From NCBI GenBank assembly GCA_023091735.1, contig JALKBU010000678.1, positions 1 to 28,093 on the forward strand: 28,093 nt of DNA. Direction: 5' to 3'. Shown piece after piece: positions 26,489 to 28,093 of this stretch. The stretch is from Trichomonas tenax (lineage: Eukaryota > Parabasalia > Trichomonadida > Trichomonadidae). The translations under genes were made by a program, and so were the position numbers. How positions within the stretch are numbered: position 1 is the stretch's first letter; each line of letters begins with the position of its first letter. The notes below the pieces were generated by a model. It saw only the letters and a program-made list of their open reading frames with translations. It did not search any database and was not told where the DNA came from.

Positions 26489-28093
26489 AATATATTAATT
26501 TTTGAATCTCGAAGCCTAATTTTGAGATTTTTTGAAAAAGAATAAAATTAACTCGTTTGAGCGACATAACACTTGCCGTCCATTTGTATTCAATGAGGTT
26601 ATATATATGATTGATTCTCAAGACTTGAATTTGATTTTTTGAATTTCTTCAAAATCAAATTGAAACTAATTTGTTGAATCACAATAAAATTCTAATACTA
26701 CATACAAAGGCCTCATTAAGAATACAGTTATTATCAAAAACATAATAAAATAACAAACAATTAAACAATATTAATGAAAAATTTTGAGATGAATATATTC
26801 TACATATAATAAACATATAGAAAATAAAATAAAAAGATTTTATCGTCCGACAGGTAAAATAATCGAAGTTACTTTTCTGAAGAAGAGTATTCCATGGGAC
26901 ATAAAACGATTTTCTTTGAGAAATAGAGTTTCCTCGGGCAGTAGATACCGAATTCCGCAGTAAAATCAAGATTGTTCAATTTGTTAACGATAAAATTTTG
27001 ATTAAAGAATTTTTCATCTAAAGACAAAACTCTTTAAATTTTCGAAAACAGAAAAATAATAATCTGTATCATATGTATACTTTATACTTTAAATATTAAG
27101 CAAAAATAACTAATGTAAAATTTTGATTGGGAATTTATATATAATAATAGATGAGTATTAATACTGCTCTCGCGTAGATACTTCACAAATGCGTAGATAG
27201 CTAAGAAAAATTTGATAACTAGCGTAAAAATATTTTTGGGTCATAGCATTGAACCAATGTATGTTACCAGATTTTTCAATTTGTCAAATTCAAAATAAAA
27301 TTGAATTCTTACAATTATATGCTTAAATTTAATTAATTGATAATATTTCAATATAATAATTTTGAATGCTTAATGACTTTGTCATCTGCATAGATAGCTG
27401 AGCAAAATTAACAACACAAATTTTCTTCGAAGAAGTTTTGAATTTTAATGAGAGCGTTCGTACTACTCCTTCTTTAGTACATTGTACAATAGGGCACATG
27501 AGAGAAACATTCAGAAAGAATCTGTTCTGGATTTGACCCCAAAGCTTCACAGATTATCTCCTGAATTTTCAAATCTTAGGCTTTTTGTGCATCTGTTGTT
27601 TGCTTGCTAGACCATCTTATACAATACATACTAAAATTCGCATCAAAACATGACGAAACTCAGTTTTTTTCCGAAATTTTTACAATCTACATTCTTTGAT
27701 CTGAATTTGATGGTCTTATGATTTCCATCTGTATTTAAAATGCACACAAAAAGATATTCTAGTACAAATGCAAGTTATTTATCTCATATTTTTCTCTATT
27801 TAATTAATGTTAGTTCTATTGGATGAATTGTGTTTATTTATTTCTAAATTGATACTGCCTTTATACCTGAAATTATGCCAAACAATTATGTTACTGAATA
27901 AACGCGAATCAAAATTGGATTAGTTCATTTGAAATTACGCTAAGATGTTTTCATTATACACACCATCTTACAGCTTGATTGTTTGTCTTACTTTTATTGA
28001 CTAAAATACCATATTTATATATAGAATTTTTTATGATATGCGATAATTAATATAAAAAATGCAATATTTCTGTATTGTATTATCTATACATTA
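26489..28093. other. Gene-poor AT-rich region with possible coding relics
   Basis: No intact gene is visible. A 41-codon plus-strand stretch at 26838-26963 (including IIEVTFLKKSIPWDIKRF) and minus-strand pieces between about 27190 and 27580 have protein-like composition but are broken by stops. GCGTAGATA-type sequence recurs at 27172-27180, 27191-27199 and, as GCATAGATA, at 27388-27396, with 10-15 bases of further similarity after the last two. These may be remains of genes or transposons. No RNA gene was found. Confidence 0.4.

Noticed and set aside
1..28093. CRISPR arrays, bacterial operons, phage or viral genes, and toxin genes.
   Set aside because: None of the expected repeats, gene order or proteins is present; the gene content is eukaryotic.

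Overview
The window looks like nuclear DNA of a parabasalid protist, most likely a Tritrichomonas-type trichomonad. This is inference from several signs: intron-less genes of up to about 2,000 codons, very AT-rich spacers, ordinary stop codons (TGA and TAA both used), TCA-type initiator-like motifs just before several start codons, and a typical protist 2-Cys peroxiredoxin. I saw no rRNA, tRNA, CRISPR, phage or bacterial operon signals. Genes are monocistronic and lie on both strands.

Layout. 1-1644 is spacer, ending in a striking array of TTTACRTGNCA-like motifs about 21 bp apart. 1645-3957 (+) is a Vps16-like HOPS/CORVET subunit. 3958-4968 is spacer with a possible 89-bp inverted-repeat element and a 36-bp tandem repeat. 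4969-5784 (+) is an R2R3 Myb protein. 6130-6771 (-) is a membrane-anchored protein resembling animal C1orf43/NICE-3. 7100-9600 (-) is a decayed gene with a VPS9 (Rab5 GEF-type) domain, broken by stops and frameshifts. 10261-16170 (+) is a 1,969-residue helical-repeat protein that resembles neurofibromin around its Sec14-PH module but shows no RasGAP core. 16523-17539 (+) is a coiled-coil protein. 18751-19338 (+) is a 2-Cys peroxiredoxin with strongly C-ending codon use. 19599-20729 (+) is a ZNF277-like zinc-finger protein. 21277-24246 (+) is an importin-beta family karyopherin of the importin-4/5 type. 24488-25699 (-) is an unrecognised protein. From 25700 to the end there is no convincing gene, but there is a complete-looking non-autonomous DNA element at 25854-26472.

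The gene products are housekeeping or signalling proteins: endolysosomal tethering (Vps16), Rab activation (VPS9 relic), Ras-type regulation (neurofibromin-like), nuclear import, transcription (Myb, zinc finger) and peroxide removal. They do not form an operon.

The most interesting signal is non-coding. A short motif (TTTACRTGNCA and its relatives TGTCAC/GTGACA) recurs near gene starts. In several places adjacent copies are 21 bp apart. The same motif with the same 21-bp spacing forms the ends of the 619-bp element at 25854-26472, which is flanked by a 14-16 bp direct repeat. This suggests that a mobile element family and host promoters share one phased DNA-recognition code.
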